Below, piece after piece: positions 32,703-43,479 of a DNA stretch of 64,000 nucleotides. The notes beneath the pieces were generated by a model. It was given only the letters and a program-made list of their open reading frames with translations. It ran no database searches and was not told where the DNA came from. Each line of letters starts with the position of its first letter. Position 1 is the stretch's first letter. The position numbers and the translations under genes are program-made. This DNA is from Adiantum capillus-veneris (Eukaryota; Streptophyta; Polypodiopsida; Polypodiales; Pteridaceae), in assembly GCA_014529385.2 (NCBI GenBank), contig CM043962.1, positions 90,875,180 through 90,939,179 of the forward strand, in the 5' to 3' direction.

Positions 32703-33680
32703 AAGTCCATAAGCTTAAGGAACTCGAAGTTGTCGATGGCTCTTGGATCAAAGAAGATAAGTGCTTTGTGGCTACGAATGATTCCATAAGCTCTGCACAA
32801 TTCCTTGGAAACATCGTGTTCAGAAATTGCACTTACCAAGTCCCAATTTGGTTTTGGCTTTCTTGGCAGAAGTTTGCTCGGAGGATCTATCACCCTTGTG
32901 GAGCAAGACATAGGAAGTGTGTCCCGTCTGGAAGCATTGAAAGCACTTGCCTTCTTGTGAAGAGTATCTGATCGGTGAGTAGTTAAGTGAGGTCGTGCAA
33001 CTGGGGTTGAAGTGTTGCAAGAATTGGTGTGTTGTAGTTGAGGATTCTGTGTAGTTGCCGGCTGGTCCTCTGTTAGTTGTTGTAACCAACCGTAGCATGG
33101 TCTATGAGCTCTTGTATAGTAGAGACTTGTTTGGAAAAACAATATTTTTGAAGTGGTGACGGCAGTCCGATGGTATAGCACTCACACTAGTTCTCCAAGG
33201 TTATTAGCTTGAAGAAAAGAGAGCGTAAGGTAGATGTAACTTGTGGTTGTAACCGTCCATATTTTAATTGGCCAACATTTTCAAGTTGCCCCATTCATCT
33301 AGAATCCGAACTTCAAACAAGGAGGTCATATTGAGAACAAAATTACTTGAAAATTTACCAAGTCCTTGGAGCATGAGGCTTTGTTGCTATAGAACTCCAC
33401 CACTGCATAGCATTGTCTTTGAGAAAAGAGGCTTCTCGAGATATTTTGGATTCTTTTGTGTAGCTCCAAAATGCATAGATATTGCAAACTGCTGAAGGAA
33501 CTGCAATGCTTTCTTCCGATCTTTTACTCCCAAAAAAGGAAGTTTTTTATTGTAGATCCACCATCCTTGAAGTCTTTGGGCTGATTTGATGCTAGCATGG
33601 AGGTGGATGATTGGAGTAGACATATGGGCTCCATTTGTTATACATAGGTGGCGGTGGGGAAGATGGTGATGGAGAGAGTT
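32703..33680 (-). pseudogene. H: gag-protease remnant related to E
   Basis: Minus strand: Pro-rich MYNKWSPYVYSN (E has YNGWSPYGYP), KKALQFLQQF, a damaged WWSS region, a knuckle region CFQCFQTGHTSY with a changed end, then ELCRAYGIIRSHKALIFFDPRAIDNF. The DPRA in place of the protease DSGA/DTGA also occurs in E. Frames are broken in several places. F is inserted just beyond the protease start, and no pol is seen. Confidence 0.7.
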
Positions 33681-33796
33681 CTTTCCCGAGGTTGTACTCT
33701 TTGAAGATCAGTATAAAAGAAATACGGAAAGGGGCGACAAGGTTGGGGCCAGTGCATCTGCGAATGAAACTCGACCACTCCATGTCTACCGTGTGG

Positions 33797-33874
<78 letters not shown>

Positions 33875-33955
33875 AGTTTCAAGTTGTGTTGAAGTGCTCA
33901 AATTTGTTTCTTTTTTGTTCTTTCAATTGGCACGTGGTGCCCTCAACTTCTATAG
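33681..33955 (+). repeat. I: 5' LTR fragment with a CT array
   Basis: A plus-oriented LTR end carrying TATAAAAGAAATACGGAAAG (about 33712) and GGTTGGGGCC, then a CT array (33799-33872), ending in TTCTATA before a primer site. The LTR start is missing; it abuts H gag. Confidence 0.65.
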
Positions 33956-33967
33956 TGGTATCAGAGC
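33956..33967 (+). other. Primer binding site of I
   Basis: TGGTATCAGAGC directly after the LTR fragment; same methionine-tRNA type as D. Confidence 0.8.
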
Positions 33968-34384
33968 GTTAGCCTTATGTTGTATTGACAAGCAAACCGG
34001 TCCTACATCAACCAACAATTGGAAGCTATGGACGTGGAAGAAGAAAAGATGACAACAGAAAGTGGAGATGAAAAAACAGGAATTCGTTTTAAAGCTCCAA
34101 AAACATGCTTTTTTGGCACTTTTCTGTGTTTCAGAGACCTTAAAAAATCTCTTCAAAGGATGAGAATTTGGATATGCTGGAGAACTCAAACAAGCATTTT
34201 GAAGCATGGGAGATGCAGAACACTTCTTTGAGATTCTGAATACTATTTGAGAGAACTATTTGAGAAATCGTTTGAAATAGATTACATCTTCTTTGAACGT
34301 GTTTTGGTGCCGATTGAACTTGTTTGATTTTGGTTGCAATGCTGGTTTCAATGCTACGTGATGAACCTTTGAACAATGCATACT
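33968..34384. other. Leader of I and unassigned DNA
   Basis: After the primer site comes a short Lys/Glu-rich open stretch (MDVEEEKMTTESGDEKTGI at 34028) that may be the start of a gag-like frame but soon stops. Nothing else is recognisable. Confidence 0.35.
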
Positions 34385-34620
34385 ACATATAGAGAGGATT
34401 TTCTCCAGCTCACAGAGGATGGGTTTTTATCTCGGCCTGCCTACATGGACGCTCACTTCTCCCACGGCTTATGATGTGCTATTGGACAGGTTCGGACATC
34501 ATCACACCAGTTGGAGATTGAGATTGGCCGATTTCGAGGTCTCATATGAGGCGGGGCTGTGCTAGATGTATCAAAGGGAGCCAGAGAGAGAGCTCCACTA
34601 TATATGGCACTATATAGCAT
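34385..34620 (+). pseudogene. LINE-1-like ORF2 fragment
   Basis: The plus strand reads EDGFLSRPAYMDAHFSHGL, a stop, then CAIGQVRTSSHQLEIEIGRF. This matches DGFIQRP.YMDVYLPHRAR and AIGQLKVSSHQLEIEAGR of LINE-1. It ends before the zinc finger. A short decayed piece of the same LINE family. Confidence 0.75.
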
Positions 34621-34808
34621 ACTATGAGAGACATGGCCACTTTCACTGCCTATCTAGAGAGGGTTTTGGGCATATCATCATGTATTCAAGGAGCAACAAT
34701 TTCCTTTGCAAAACATAATGTCTCGAAAGACGTTTGTGAAAAGACCAGGGGTAAACTTTTGCAAATTGTTTTGGTAATTTGGAATTTTGGGGGAAATTTG
34801 CAAAGAAT

Positions 34809-34841
<33 letters not shown>

Positions 34842-35086
34842 TGGGAATTTGCAGATATTTCGAGGACATTTCTTGATATTCTCTTTATTTGAAATGTTCG
34901 TTCAATTGGTGTATCGAAAGACCAAAGTCAATTATTTTAATAAAACTTGTGTCCCCCTTCCCCAAAGATTTCTAGGAAACTTGCGTGCTCTCTTTCCTTT
35001 CATGTGGGTAGAACCTGAGTCTCCCACTTTGTCACAAAATGATGACGTGGCACATGCACCAACATGCCGAGAATACATAGACACAC
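34621..35086. other. Unassigned DNA with a G run and an LTR-like start
   Basis: Holds a 30-base G homopolymer (34809-34838) and, at 35030, TGTCACAAAATGATGACGTG, which resembles the first 20 bases of the B LTR, so a fragment of that LTR type may start here. No coding region is convincing. Confidence 0.5.
34809..34838. repeat. 30-base poly(G) run
   Basis: Thirty uninterrupted G residues. Long G homopolymers are rare in plant DNA and error-prone in sequencing. The only comparable tract in the window is the C run at 43271-43305. Confidence 0.9.
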
Positions 35087-35203
35087 TTTTTTTGGTTGTA
35101 AATCATGATCGAATTTACAAGTGGGAAACCTCAAAACGAGGAAAACCCACAGTAAAAAAGTACAATAAGCGGAGCGTTGTGATGCTCTGAAAGCTAGAAG
35201 CAA

Positions 35204-37620
35204 TCAAAGAAAATCTTTCAAGAGAGATATCTCCCACATCATAAGCATAATGCCGGGTTTGTCCAAACGAAAACTTGAAGCAAGGGAAAGGGCCAATTTG
35301 TAATGCATGAAACATCCGAGAGTTGCGTTGGTGCCATATGGTCGACATAACCCAAAATCTGGCCCAATTGAAGATCTCAAACTGAGACTGTTGCGGTTGA
35401 AGAACTCCAAAAATCCAAAACCATCTATGAAAGATTCCAGATGGGAAACGAAGGCGCAGAGCAGAGGACACCTGTCTGATGAAAGTCCGGGAGTAGTGGC
35501 AATCCCAAGCAAATGCGTAACAGACTCGTCAGCCCCAAGACACTGGACACAATGAGCGGAAGCAATGCGTCGTGCATGCAACAAAGTACCAACCGATAGA
35601 GAACCCACCATGCATCTCCACAAGAAAATGCGTCCCTTGAGTGGTGAGTGATTCTTCCAAATGCAAGAGAGTGTTTTTGCCACCACAATTGAGATTTGGA
35701 GAGTGACCACAATTGATTTCCATGAGCCACAATCCATGCACCAGACTGCAGCAAGGCATTAATAGACCGATCGGATATGCAGTCCATCCTAATATGGCCG
35801 AGATTCCAATCAGAAAGCCGAGAGTCCCCAACAGTGGAGGCACAGGAGAAATGTCTGTAAGTAATCGCTGAATTTGTTGCCACAAATGTCTATAATGAGC
35901 TCCCAACTCATAACGAAGAGCAGCAACCGGAAAACAAAGAACCTGTCCCCCATTATCCACCACTTGATCAACCTGGCAAGTCTCTTTTTGTGATAGAAAG
36001 TAAGCTTGTCGAGGAGAGCACTGAACCAAAGTAAGAGAGAATGCTTTGCTCGAATGGATGCTCTCCAACCAAAGTGAGTTTCCTGGCGGAGATTGATGAC
36101 CATGCCAGGTTAAGTGCAAAGTAACAGCCTTCCAATGTGCAACAAGAGACGAAGTGAAGGGACATCTTGGAATATGGCCATCCAACTGCCCAAAAATGAC
36201 ATCCCAATACGAAGGATGCCAATGACCAAAAGATTTTGTGACAATGCTATCACATAAATGTGAAACCATGAGTGTCCATGGTTGTCGTTGGTCCACCAGC
36301 GTAGGCAGAAGCATAGCTTTTTGAGCCAAAAAATGCCGACGTAAATCCAAAATATTAATCTCTCCCAGCCGCTTAGGCGTGCATAACTTATCCATTGATA
36401 GAAACCGCAATCCTTTCTTGTGGGGGAGAAAGTACGCCAGAAATGGTCCAACATACATGATATAAAAGACCCAAGGCGCCGCTGGGGCCATCATAAAAGT
36501 GACAAATAGAACTGCACATAGGCCATCATTATGCTTTGGACAATTCTGAGTCGCACATGCAATGGCCAGGTGGACAATTTCCAATAGCTAAGCTTTAAGT
36601 GCATTCTTTGGAGCACCCATTCAAGTTTCTGCGTTGCGGAGACATTCCAACCGATCGGATATGCGAGATGGCGTACTATGGTATGAGGGGGAACAATCTC
36701 TCGTGGCCATAAAACCCTATGCCAATCGAATCCCTTCAGGGGCATCAACTTGGATTTACGAAAATTAACATGCAGTCTAGCTGCCAGGCCAAATAAATGC
36801 AGAGCATGCGTAATCTGTTGTACATCCTCCTTAACGTTTTTGGGCATGAAAAGAGAGTCATCAGCATATGCGTGGCCGATAGTTTGCTTTCCAGAAGGTA
36901 GAGCAAGACCATGCAGACGACCCGAGGAAGTGAGAGCCTCAAGATATGACAACAAGGGGAGCGAAGCAATTGCATAAAGTGGAGCACTGAGACGACACCC
37001 TTGTCTGACCGAAGTTCGAACGCCCTAAATTCCAAGCATCTGTGATAGAACCACTCAACAGACCTGTAGAAATGCTTTGAGCATACAGGAGAAAGACCAC
37101 TTGCAAAATTTTTGGCCCAAATCCAAGCCTTTGCATTGTTTCTACGATATAATCCCATAAAACAGTATCAAAAGCCTTTTCAATGTCAACTTGCATAACC
37201 TACATATATTGCCGAGTGTATTTCACATATTCCATGCCTATGACGACGTTCGCCAAATTGTCAGTGATGTGCCGGCGAGGTATGAAATTGGGATTGATGA
37301 AGTCCTTCATGCAGATAATCCTTAATATCGTTGACTATTCATTTTGGCCATCAACATGTTGACTACCGGCATAAGGGTGATAGGCCGCCAATGGGAAAAT
37401 TGATCACAAAAGACTTGCTTTGGCAATAGCTTGAGTAGGCAGAAAGGGGTACATCTTGCAAAGCAATAGCTTGAGTAGGCAGAAAGGGGTACATCTTGCT
37501 TCTCACAAGCCATATTCATCATTACCAATAAAGGTTCCCTAAGGTATTCCCAAAAGGAGAGAGAACTCATTAGTAAGCCCGTCCCAACCAGGAGATCTTC
37601 CTAAATCTTGCAGACTTGCA
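35204..37620 (-). pseudogene. LINE-3 ORF2: reverse transcriptase palm to zf-RVT domain
   Basis: Minus-strand blocks in order: HWRPITLMPVVNMLMAKMNS (37350), DIEKAFDTVLWDYIVETMQR (37190, motif A), a broken RQGCPLSAPLYA region (36990), IGHAYADDSLFMPK (36860, catalytic YADD), LGEINILDLRRHFLAQK (36370), and a zf-RVT-like segment SPLKGRIFLWRCMVGSLSVG with HCVQCLGADESVTHLL (35560). This is the layout of plant L1 LINEs. Multiple frameshifts, a 40-base tandem duplication and several stops mean it is dead. G sits immediately upstream in the element's sense. Confidence 0.82.
37424..37499. repeat. 40-base tandem duplication in LINE-3 RT
   Basis: The unit starting CAATAGCTTGAGTAGGCAGA is present at 37424-37463 and nearly complete again at 37464-37499. 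The copies are identical over the shared part, and the insertion shifts the RT frame. Confidence 0.9.
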
Positions 37621-37626
37621 TGCAAC

Positions 37627-38833
37627 TGTAAGGTGCAGCGGAATGAATGTTCGGACTCTGCTCAAGATGAGTGCTCCGAACTGTGCTCAAGGTTCCTTTT
37701 ATTCTTGTGGAAGGGAGAGCCTTCCGTTCTCAATGAGAGAATGCAATGGACACAAACAAAGTGAATGGACACTGTGCGTGAAAGTGTATTGAGACTGAGA
37801 GATAGAGAGAGAAGAGAAAACGACACCAGAGACGTTGTAAAACCCTCTATGGCGAGAGCGGTCTACTTATGATTGCACAAATCTCTACAATGCTTGGACT
37901 TGCCGACGATGTTGATGACGATGAGGACAACAACGAGACGGGCTGAAATCTGAAACTGCTAAGGGCTGGAATCTGCAAATCTTTATCTGCTGAATTCTCA
38001 CTCTATCTCGATGACGACGGTACGATGACGATGCGCTGAAAATGCAGATGCTGAAATCTGCGTTTTCCGGGCTGAATCTGCAAACTATGCGGGATCTGAC
38101 CGTGCGGCGAGGAACTGCTGCGGGAAGGTGAGATCTGCGAGGTTCGGGACTTGATCTGCGGTGTCTAAGGGCTGGAAACTGAAAACGATGGTCCTATGGC
38201 TGATTCTGTCGCGATGATCTGCAAAAACGCTGAGGCTGTGCTGCAAACCAAAAACGCTAGGGCTGAATTTTGTTCTGCTGTCACCGGTGGTTCTGCAAAT
38301 GCAAAATGCTAGGCTCATCTGCTGTGTCGTGATGACGCCGGGGCCGATCTGCTGTGCCCAAAACGCCAGGGCTGATTTGATGCAAAAACGCTAGGTCTTC
38401 TGAGGAGAGAAAACGCTAGGTTGCTGCGGGTGTTGGTCTCGCTGAGAAGTTGCTTGTTGAGCAAGGTGCTCCTGCTGCCTCTTCTGCCAGAAAGTGCTAG
38501 CGCTAGGTTTTTATTTATACAAACTTAGCAAAATTGTCCTACCTACTTTCCAACAAAAGTCACTCAATAAATAAGTGAAAAATGTCAAAAATAGGGAAAA
38601 TAGGTCTATGCACTGTAAAAATGCTACTGATGGGATCTGACTGGAATCTGATGGTCATGCTGTGTGTAACCAGAGGATATGCATCTAATCTAAGTGTCTG
38701 GACATGCACGATTTGTGAATAGACTCACAAATGTGCCAGATCACTTTCTATTCTAGACTCATTTGACTGAACTGAACCCTCATCATGCTGTAGCTTGTCC
38801 ACGGACACATAGGGTTGGATGTGTCATGTGACA
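37627..38833 (-). repeat. 3' LTR of G
   Basis: 1207 bases. Compared with the 5' LTR it lacks a short segment at the CTCCGAAGGCCCCACT position and a GCCTCTTCT repeat. It contains many GCTGAAATCTGC/AAAACGCTAGG repeats, as in the D LTR. Confidence 0.88.
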
Positions 38834-38844
38834 TCCCCTCCTTT

Positions 38845-39981
38845 TCAAAGTGAGGTACTGGTACCGAACTGTATGGCGTCGAGGGAGATCGCCAATAGCA
38901 TTTGGAATCTTGGAAGGGACTCTTCACGGCGGCCCACTCTGATCAGTGGGTCCTGCGATACTTGAACTTCATAAAGGTCTGCGACGCTTGCTTCTTTGGG
39001 CTGCGCCGAAAGCGACAAAATCTTATGAGGTTCTTGCAATGCTTCAACTTCGTCTAGAGTCATGCGTCTATCTTTTTCAAGAATCTCCATGGCTGAAAAT
39101 TTCTGAAACCACTTCCAACACAAAAACATGAACATACCCATTCCATGTAAAGTGATTGGAAAAAATCTTGTAATCCTCAAAGACTGTGCATGCAATGTAG
39201 ATGAACAAAGATACGGAGTGCGAAACCGTTCACCACACACACAGAAACTATGAGATCGGATCTAAAGCAATCAACTGTGGCAATTCACAACAGAAATGCC
39301 CATGCTAGCTGCTCATACTTTCATGTGCTCTTTCTACACCTGTGTCGTGCCAAGGAAGAGACATGAAATGTGACTTCCTTGAATGCATACTTTTCAGCTT
39401 TTCATGAAAAATCCGCATACATTTGTGCTCATTCATGAGTGAAACGTGCTCAACGTACAATATGTCATGCCTAGAGAAATGGATCACATAGAGACGCTGA
39501 CAAAAAACAGGAAATGATCACGAATGAAACATTCGAACAATGCGTGCTGACTAATCATGCGAACACATAGTACTTCCTGTAAGGGTTCTTTGGACCTAGG
39601 CTCGAAAGCCAAGATCAGTTCTTCGTGTTTGATCGAATCTTCCTTTGGGGGTTCTTTGGACCTCGACTCGATAGCTACGATCGGTTCTTCGTGATCGATC
39701 GAATCTGCAACGTGGTTAGCTTCGCTAAAAAAAGCATCAACTAACACATCATCCTTGTGAACAATCACATCATCTTCATGCAAATCACCATGCTTGTCTT
39801 TCAAATCATCATGCTCATCATTATCATTCAAATCATCATTATACTCTCTCAGACTTGGGTTACGTGCGACCGCAACAAGCAAAATTTTTTTTGTGGTTCT
39901 TTCCTTGAGTGATACAGAACACTGCCAAAGCTCTGATACCAATGTAAGGTGCAGCGGAATGAATGTTTGAACTCTGCTCAA
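38845..39981 (-). pseudogene. Unrecognised D-family ORF in G
   Basis: Minus strand: the start of the frame overlaps the primer site region. The acidic repeats (NDDLNDNDEHDDLKDKHGD) and the SKEP segment are kept and the coiled coil is deleted. At the place where D has TAG this copy reads CAG (EPLQEVLCVRM). Further on come RHDILYVEHVSLMNEHKCMR and TLHGMGMFMFLCWKWFQKF, ending SLDAIQFGTSTSL and a stop just before the polypurine tract. Frameshifts near 39485 and 39250 break it. The match to D shows the reading frame is real. Function unknown. Confidence 0.6.
39930..39942 (-). other. Primer binding site of G
   Basis: Read on the minus strand, TTGGTATCAGAGC directly follows the 5' LTR; it is identical to D. 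Confidence 0.88.
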
Positions 39982-41199
39982 GATGAGTGCTCCGAACTGT
40001 GGTCAAGGTTCCTTTTATTCTTATGGCAGGGAGAGACTTCCGTTCTTAATGAGAGAATGCAATGGACACAAACAAAGTGAATGGACACTGTGCGTGAAAG
40101 TGTATGAGACTTAGAAATAGAGAGAGAAGAGAATACGAGACCAGAGACGTTGTAAAACCCTCCTCCGAAGGCCCCACTCTCTATGGCGAGAGTGGTCTAC
40201 TTATGATTGTACAAATCTCTACAATGCTTGGACTTGCCGACGATGTTGATGACGATGAGGATGCCGATGAGACGGGTTGAAATCTGAAACTACTAAGGGC
40301 TGAAATCTGCAAATCTTTATCTGCTGAATTTTGACTCTTATCTCGATGACGATGGTACAATGACGACGTGCTGAAAACGCAGATGCTGAAATCTGCGCTT
40401 TCCGGGCTGAATTTGCAAACTATGCGGGGTGTGACCGTGCGGCGAGGAAGTGCTGCAGGAAGGTGAGATCTGCGAGGTTCGGGACTTGATCTGCAGTGTC
40501 TAAGGGCTGAAAACTGAAAACGATGGTCCTATGGCTGATTCTGTCGCGATGATCTGCAAAAACGCTGAGGTTGTACTACAAACCAAAAACGCTAGGTCTG
40601 AAATTTGTTCTGCTGTCGTCGGTGGTTCTGCAAATGCAAAATGCTAGGCTGATCTGTTGTGTCGTGATGACGCCGGGGCCGATCTGCTGTGCACAAAACT
40701 CCAGGACTGATCTGATGCAAAAACGCTAGCTAGGTCTTTTGTGGAGAGAAAACGCAAGGCTGTTGTGGGTGTTGGTCTTGCTGAGAAGTTGCCTGTTGAG
40801 CAAGGTGCTCTTGCTGCCTCTTCTGCCAGAAAGTGCCTCTTCTGCCTCTTCTGCCAGAAAGTGCTAGCGCTAGGTTTTTATTTATACAAACTTAGCAAAA
40901 TTGCTCTACCTACTTTCCAACAAAAGTCACTTAATAAATAAGTGAAAAATGTCAAAAATAGGGAAATAGGTCTATGCACTGTAAAAATGCTACTGATGGG
41001 ATTTGACTGGAATTTGATGGTCATGCTGTGTGCAACCAGAGGATATGCATCTAATCTAAGTGTCTGGACATGCACGGTCTTCGAACAAACTCACAAAAGT
41101 GCCAGATCACTTCCTATTCTAGACTGACTTGACTGAACTGAACCCTGATTATGCTGTAGCTTGTCCACGGACACATAGGGTTGGATGTATCACGTGACA
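39943..41199 (-). repeat. 5' LTR of G
   Basis: 1257 bases with the same termini as the 3' LTR. It has an extra copy of CTCTTCTGCC repeats near 40820-40860. Confidence 0.88.
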
Positions 41200-41204
41200 G
41201 CAAC

Positions 41205-41372
41205 TCTGCCCCAGTGAACGCAACCTCCAAATCTTGTGCTTGTTGTACAAAGATAATTGGAGCCACATGTGATAGAAAAAGATTGCGTGCTTGTCTAGCT
41301 TCTTGGGTAAAAGGGGGCGACGCTTCAAAGATCTTTCCATAGTGCGCAACCAAAGCCTCTACCGATCGCTGG

Positions 41373-41400
<28 letters not shown>
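41205..41400 (-). pseudogene. LINE-3 ORF2: region upstream of the RT
   Basis: Minus strand FQRSVEALVAHYGKIFEASP, then RQARNLFLSHVAPIIFVQQA and LEVAFTGAEL. This is the stretch that precedes the palm in plant L1 LINEs. It continues across G into 37620. The 5' side ends in a GT (minus strand) microsatellite, the truncation point. Confidence 0.7.

Positions 41401-41406
<6 letters not shown>
41374..41406. repeat. CA microsatellite at the LINE-3 5' end
   Basis: About 33 bases of AC/CA at the junction of LINE-3 with unassigned DNA. Confidence 0.9.
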
Positions 41407-41408
<2 letters not shown>

Positions 41409-42029
41409 AATGAAACGTCTGCTAAAGGTCAAAATGACATATGAGACCTAAGAGTTACATCATGGTGAATATGATACAAGGTCTAGATAAAAAGAACGAA
41501 ACTAACTAAACAAAAACACAGTAGAGCTGTAAAGGATGGGCATAAAGAGCCTGAGGGGTACATATATAAAAGGTGGGTATGTCTCAAGCAACAGATACAT
41601 AATGGTGGATATGTGTGTATCAGAATTTGGAACTGGCTCACATTGGTTGGTGCATGATCGTGTCAATGTCCTCCATGATGAGAGTTGCACAAGATGTCTC
41701 CCATGTCTCATCTGGCGATGGGAGCATCCCCTCATCCTAGGCCAGCTCTGCTGCTCGATCACTTAGTATACTGATATGCCCTGTATCCCTCCCCTCTTGT
41801 TGCTTCATCTCTGCTCAATCTGTGGGTGGAAGAACACTGTGATCTGTCTTTGGGTGTGTCTCTCAGTCTGTGGGCCTCTCTCTCTCTTGATTTTTTTTTA
41901 ATGAAATTGTGATTTCATGGCATGAAACATTGAATCGACAAGTGCCACTGCTTGTGAGCTCATTTGGTTGAAAACCAAATGACACTTCAAATATGGATTT
42001 GAATCATTAGTTGCCATATGTGTTTGCAG
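41407..42029. other. Unassigned DNA, possible intron
   Basis: No transposon frame or repeat recognised. AT-rich towards the end, with a pyrimidine-containing stretch and CAG directly before the candidate exon at 42030. It may be intron. Confidence 0.4.
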
Positions 42030-42166
42030 GCATTGCTGTGAATTATAATAGTCTTGTCAAGCGTGGAGTTTTGCAGCCAGATTTGCAACAAGAAAATGTC
42101 GTGGCAGCCTTGGATAATCTTTTGCAACAGCTTGCAGAGTATGAGAAGAAAATGGAGTTTTATCAT
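42030..42166 (+). CDS. Probable single exon of an AFG1-like mitochondrial ATPase
   Basis: Bounded by TTTGCAG before and GTAGGT after, both good plant splice sites; 137 bases in phase give IAVNYNSLVKRGVLQPDLQQ followed by ENVVAALDNLLQQLAEYEKK and MEFYH. From memory of the family, plant AFG1/LACE1-type AAA ATPases have near their N-terminus a tyrosine, a Leu-Val-x-x-Gly-x-Leu-x-x-Asp segment and an LxxLLxxLxxYExxMExYH helix; the match in order and spacing is close. That region precedes the P-loop. No other exon was found; neighbours would lie outside or beyond the large transposon blocks. The protein would be a mitochondrial quality-control ATPase. A chance open stretch or a pseudogene exon is possible. 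Confidence 0.5.
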
Positions 42167-42544
42167 GTAGGTCAAAAGTTTTTGAGAACTTATGTTTGAC
42201 AAAGATGCCTGACATTGCTTTTTATTTTGTATCTTAATCTTAGGAGAAATCTCAAACTTACGCCATGTATGAATGACAAAGACTGATTTTGACATATATA
42301 CTAACAAAAGATTAGATTTTATCGAAATATATGCATTTTTGTATGAATTCATGAGAGAATTTTTCCTTTTTGGTAAAAAGTTAGATCTTTGTGAAGCTCA
42401 AATGTCCTGCAGCCGTGAGCAATCTGAAACTTTCTTCAAATATATGGCCTACTACCTTGGAGGAACAATCCAGCTTAAAAGCCTTATTCTTTGATACGAC
42501 TTGTTGCTGATGTGACTGGTTTGTTTTTGTCAAAAGATTTCAAA
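42167..42544. other. Unassigned AT-rich DNA after the candidate exon
   Basis: Begins with a splice-donor-like GTAGGTC. Frames here are short and unlike known families. Consistent with intron. Confidence 0.35.
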
Positions 42545-43110
42545 AATCATACCGAGCTTGCTACAAGTGCATGATCTAGAAGCTTCAATTCTCGTTGATT
42601 CAGGGCCTTGTAAAATAATTTGCAAATGAATGGGTATCACTAAAATGATGTTGCATACTCAACTTATGCAGAGATGGCTGCAAACGGAGTTACAATTCAT
42701 TTTATACCAATTGATGATTCTCTTTATGTCGAAAATCAAGGATATGGTGGCCATGTTGATTTCGGCATCATGGATCTTAATATTGTGAAGCATGCCTTGG
42801 TTCGTTGCACTTGCAAGGTGCTTACTTAGTGGGAAGGCACAATCAAGCTAAGAATTTCAAGATCATGGGTCAATTAAATTATTTTGAATAGGGCATGTTC
42901 AACTATTTTCTCCTTTTCATTCACTTGCTTTGACATTGCATACGAAGGATGGTTCTTGGAGAATTCTTACTGATTGCTGCACAATAACTTATAAGAAGGC
43001 AAGCATAAAGTTAGATTTCCTATTGGCCAGATAAATGACAGCCTTGGCCAGTTACAAGAGTCATTTTACTTCAATTCTGATATGGGAGTGGCTATCACTT
43101 GACATTTCAT
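42545..43110 (+). pseudogene. Decayed gypsy fragment (protease and RT ghosts)
   Basis: Plus strand: PSLLQVHDLEASILVDSGPCKIICK fits a retroviral-type protease start (VDSG). About 350 bases on, KDGSWRILTDCCTITYKK matches the RT entry KDGSWRMCIDYRALNK. Stops and frameshifts are everywhere and the rest of pol is lost. This is the most degenerate gypsy piece in the window and still shows a DSG, unlike the other proteases here. Confidence 0.6.
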
Positions 43111-43269
43111 GCCTCTTTTAGTTTCTGTTAGTCATAGCAGCTATAACATGCTTATTGTATGCTTTCTTCACGTGTAATATGTAGCATCGCCAAAAAATGT
43201 GTACGTTTTTTTGGACTTTAGAAAGTTTATACTAAAGCATTATGGACAGCCAGCTTAGGTAAAAAGGTT

Positions 43270-43270
<1 letters not shown>

Positions 43271-43305
<35 letters not shown>
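43271..43305. repeat. 35-base poly(C) run
   Basis: Thirty-five uninterrupted C residues, at the 3' end of minus-strand LINE-4, where its tail would read poly(G). Confidence 0.9.
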
Positions 43306-43306
<1 letters not shown>

Positions 43307-43479
43307 AGAAAAAGATCCTTCTATTAGTTACTGAAACTACCCATGGGGCTACAACCTCCTGTGCTAGAGAGGGCTACAACAATTATAAGGGGAGACTCTC
43401 CCAATGAAAAACTGTACAATGAGGCTAAATCAAGAGATGGGAGGAGGGAAAAGCCACACAGGTGGGCGGTAGTGCCATC

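Larger units (their letters stand above)
37627..41199 (-). mobile_element. G: non-autonomous LTR retrotransposon related to D
   Basis: 3573 bases with exact target duplication GCAAC (37622-37626 and 41200-41204). LTRs begin TGTCAC (minus strand) and end CCTTACA. The interior is only about 1.1 kb and carries a shortened version of the D ORF. The primer site, polypurine tract and ORF C-terminus match D, but the LTRs are longer and clearly diverged. It lies inside LINE-3. Confidence 0.9.
35087..41406 (-). mobile_element. LINE-3: plant L1-type LINE, 5'-truncated and split by G
   Basis: Minus strand, from the RT N-terminal region at 41400 to a 3' UTR containing a stem-forming block around GGGTTTTCCTCGTTTTGAGG (about 35140) and a short A tail (T run at 35087-35093). 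The endonuclease is missing. G interrupts it at 37627-41199 with the exact duplication GCAAC. A second copy of the 3' UTR block lies at 48700. Confidence 0.78.

Noticed and set aside
42010-42060. Similarity of the candidate exon start to the pre-LTR end of B (TTTGCAGGC...TCAAG)
   Set aside because: Only about 60-65% with gaps, no LTR follows, and the segment continues with splice sites and a family-like helix; treated as chance.
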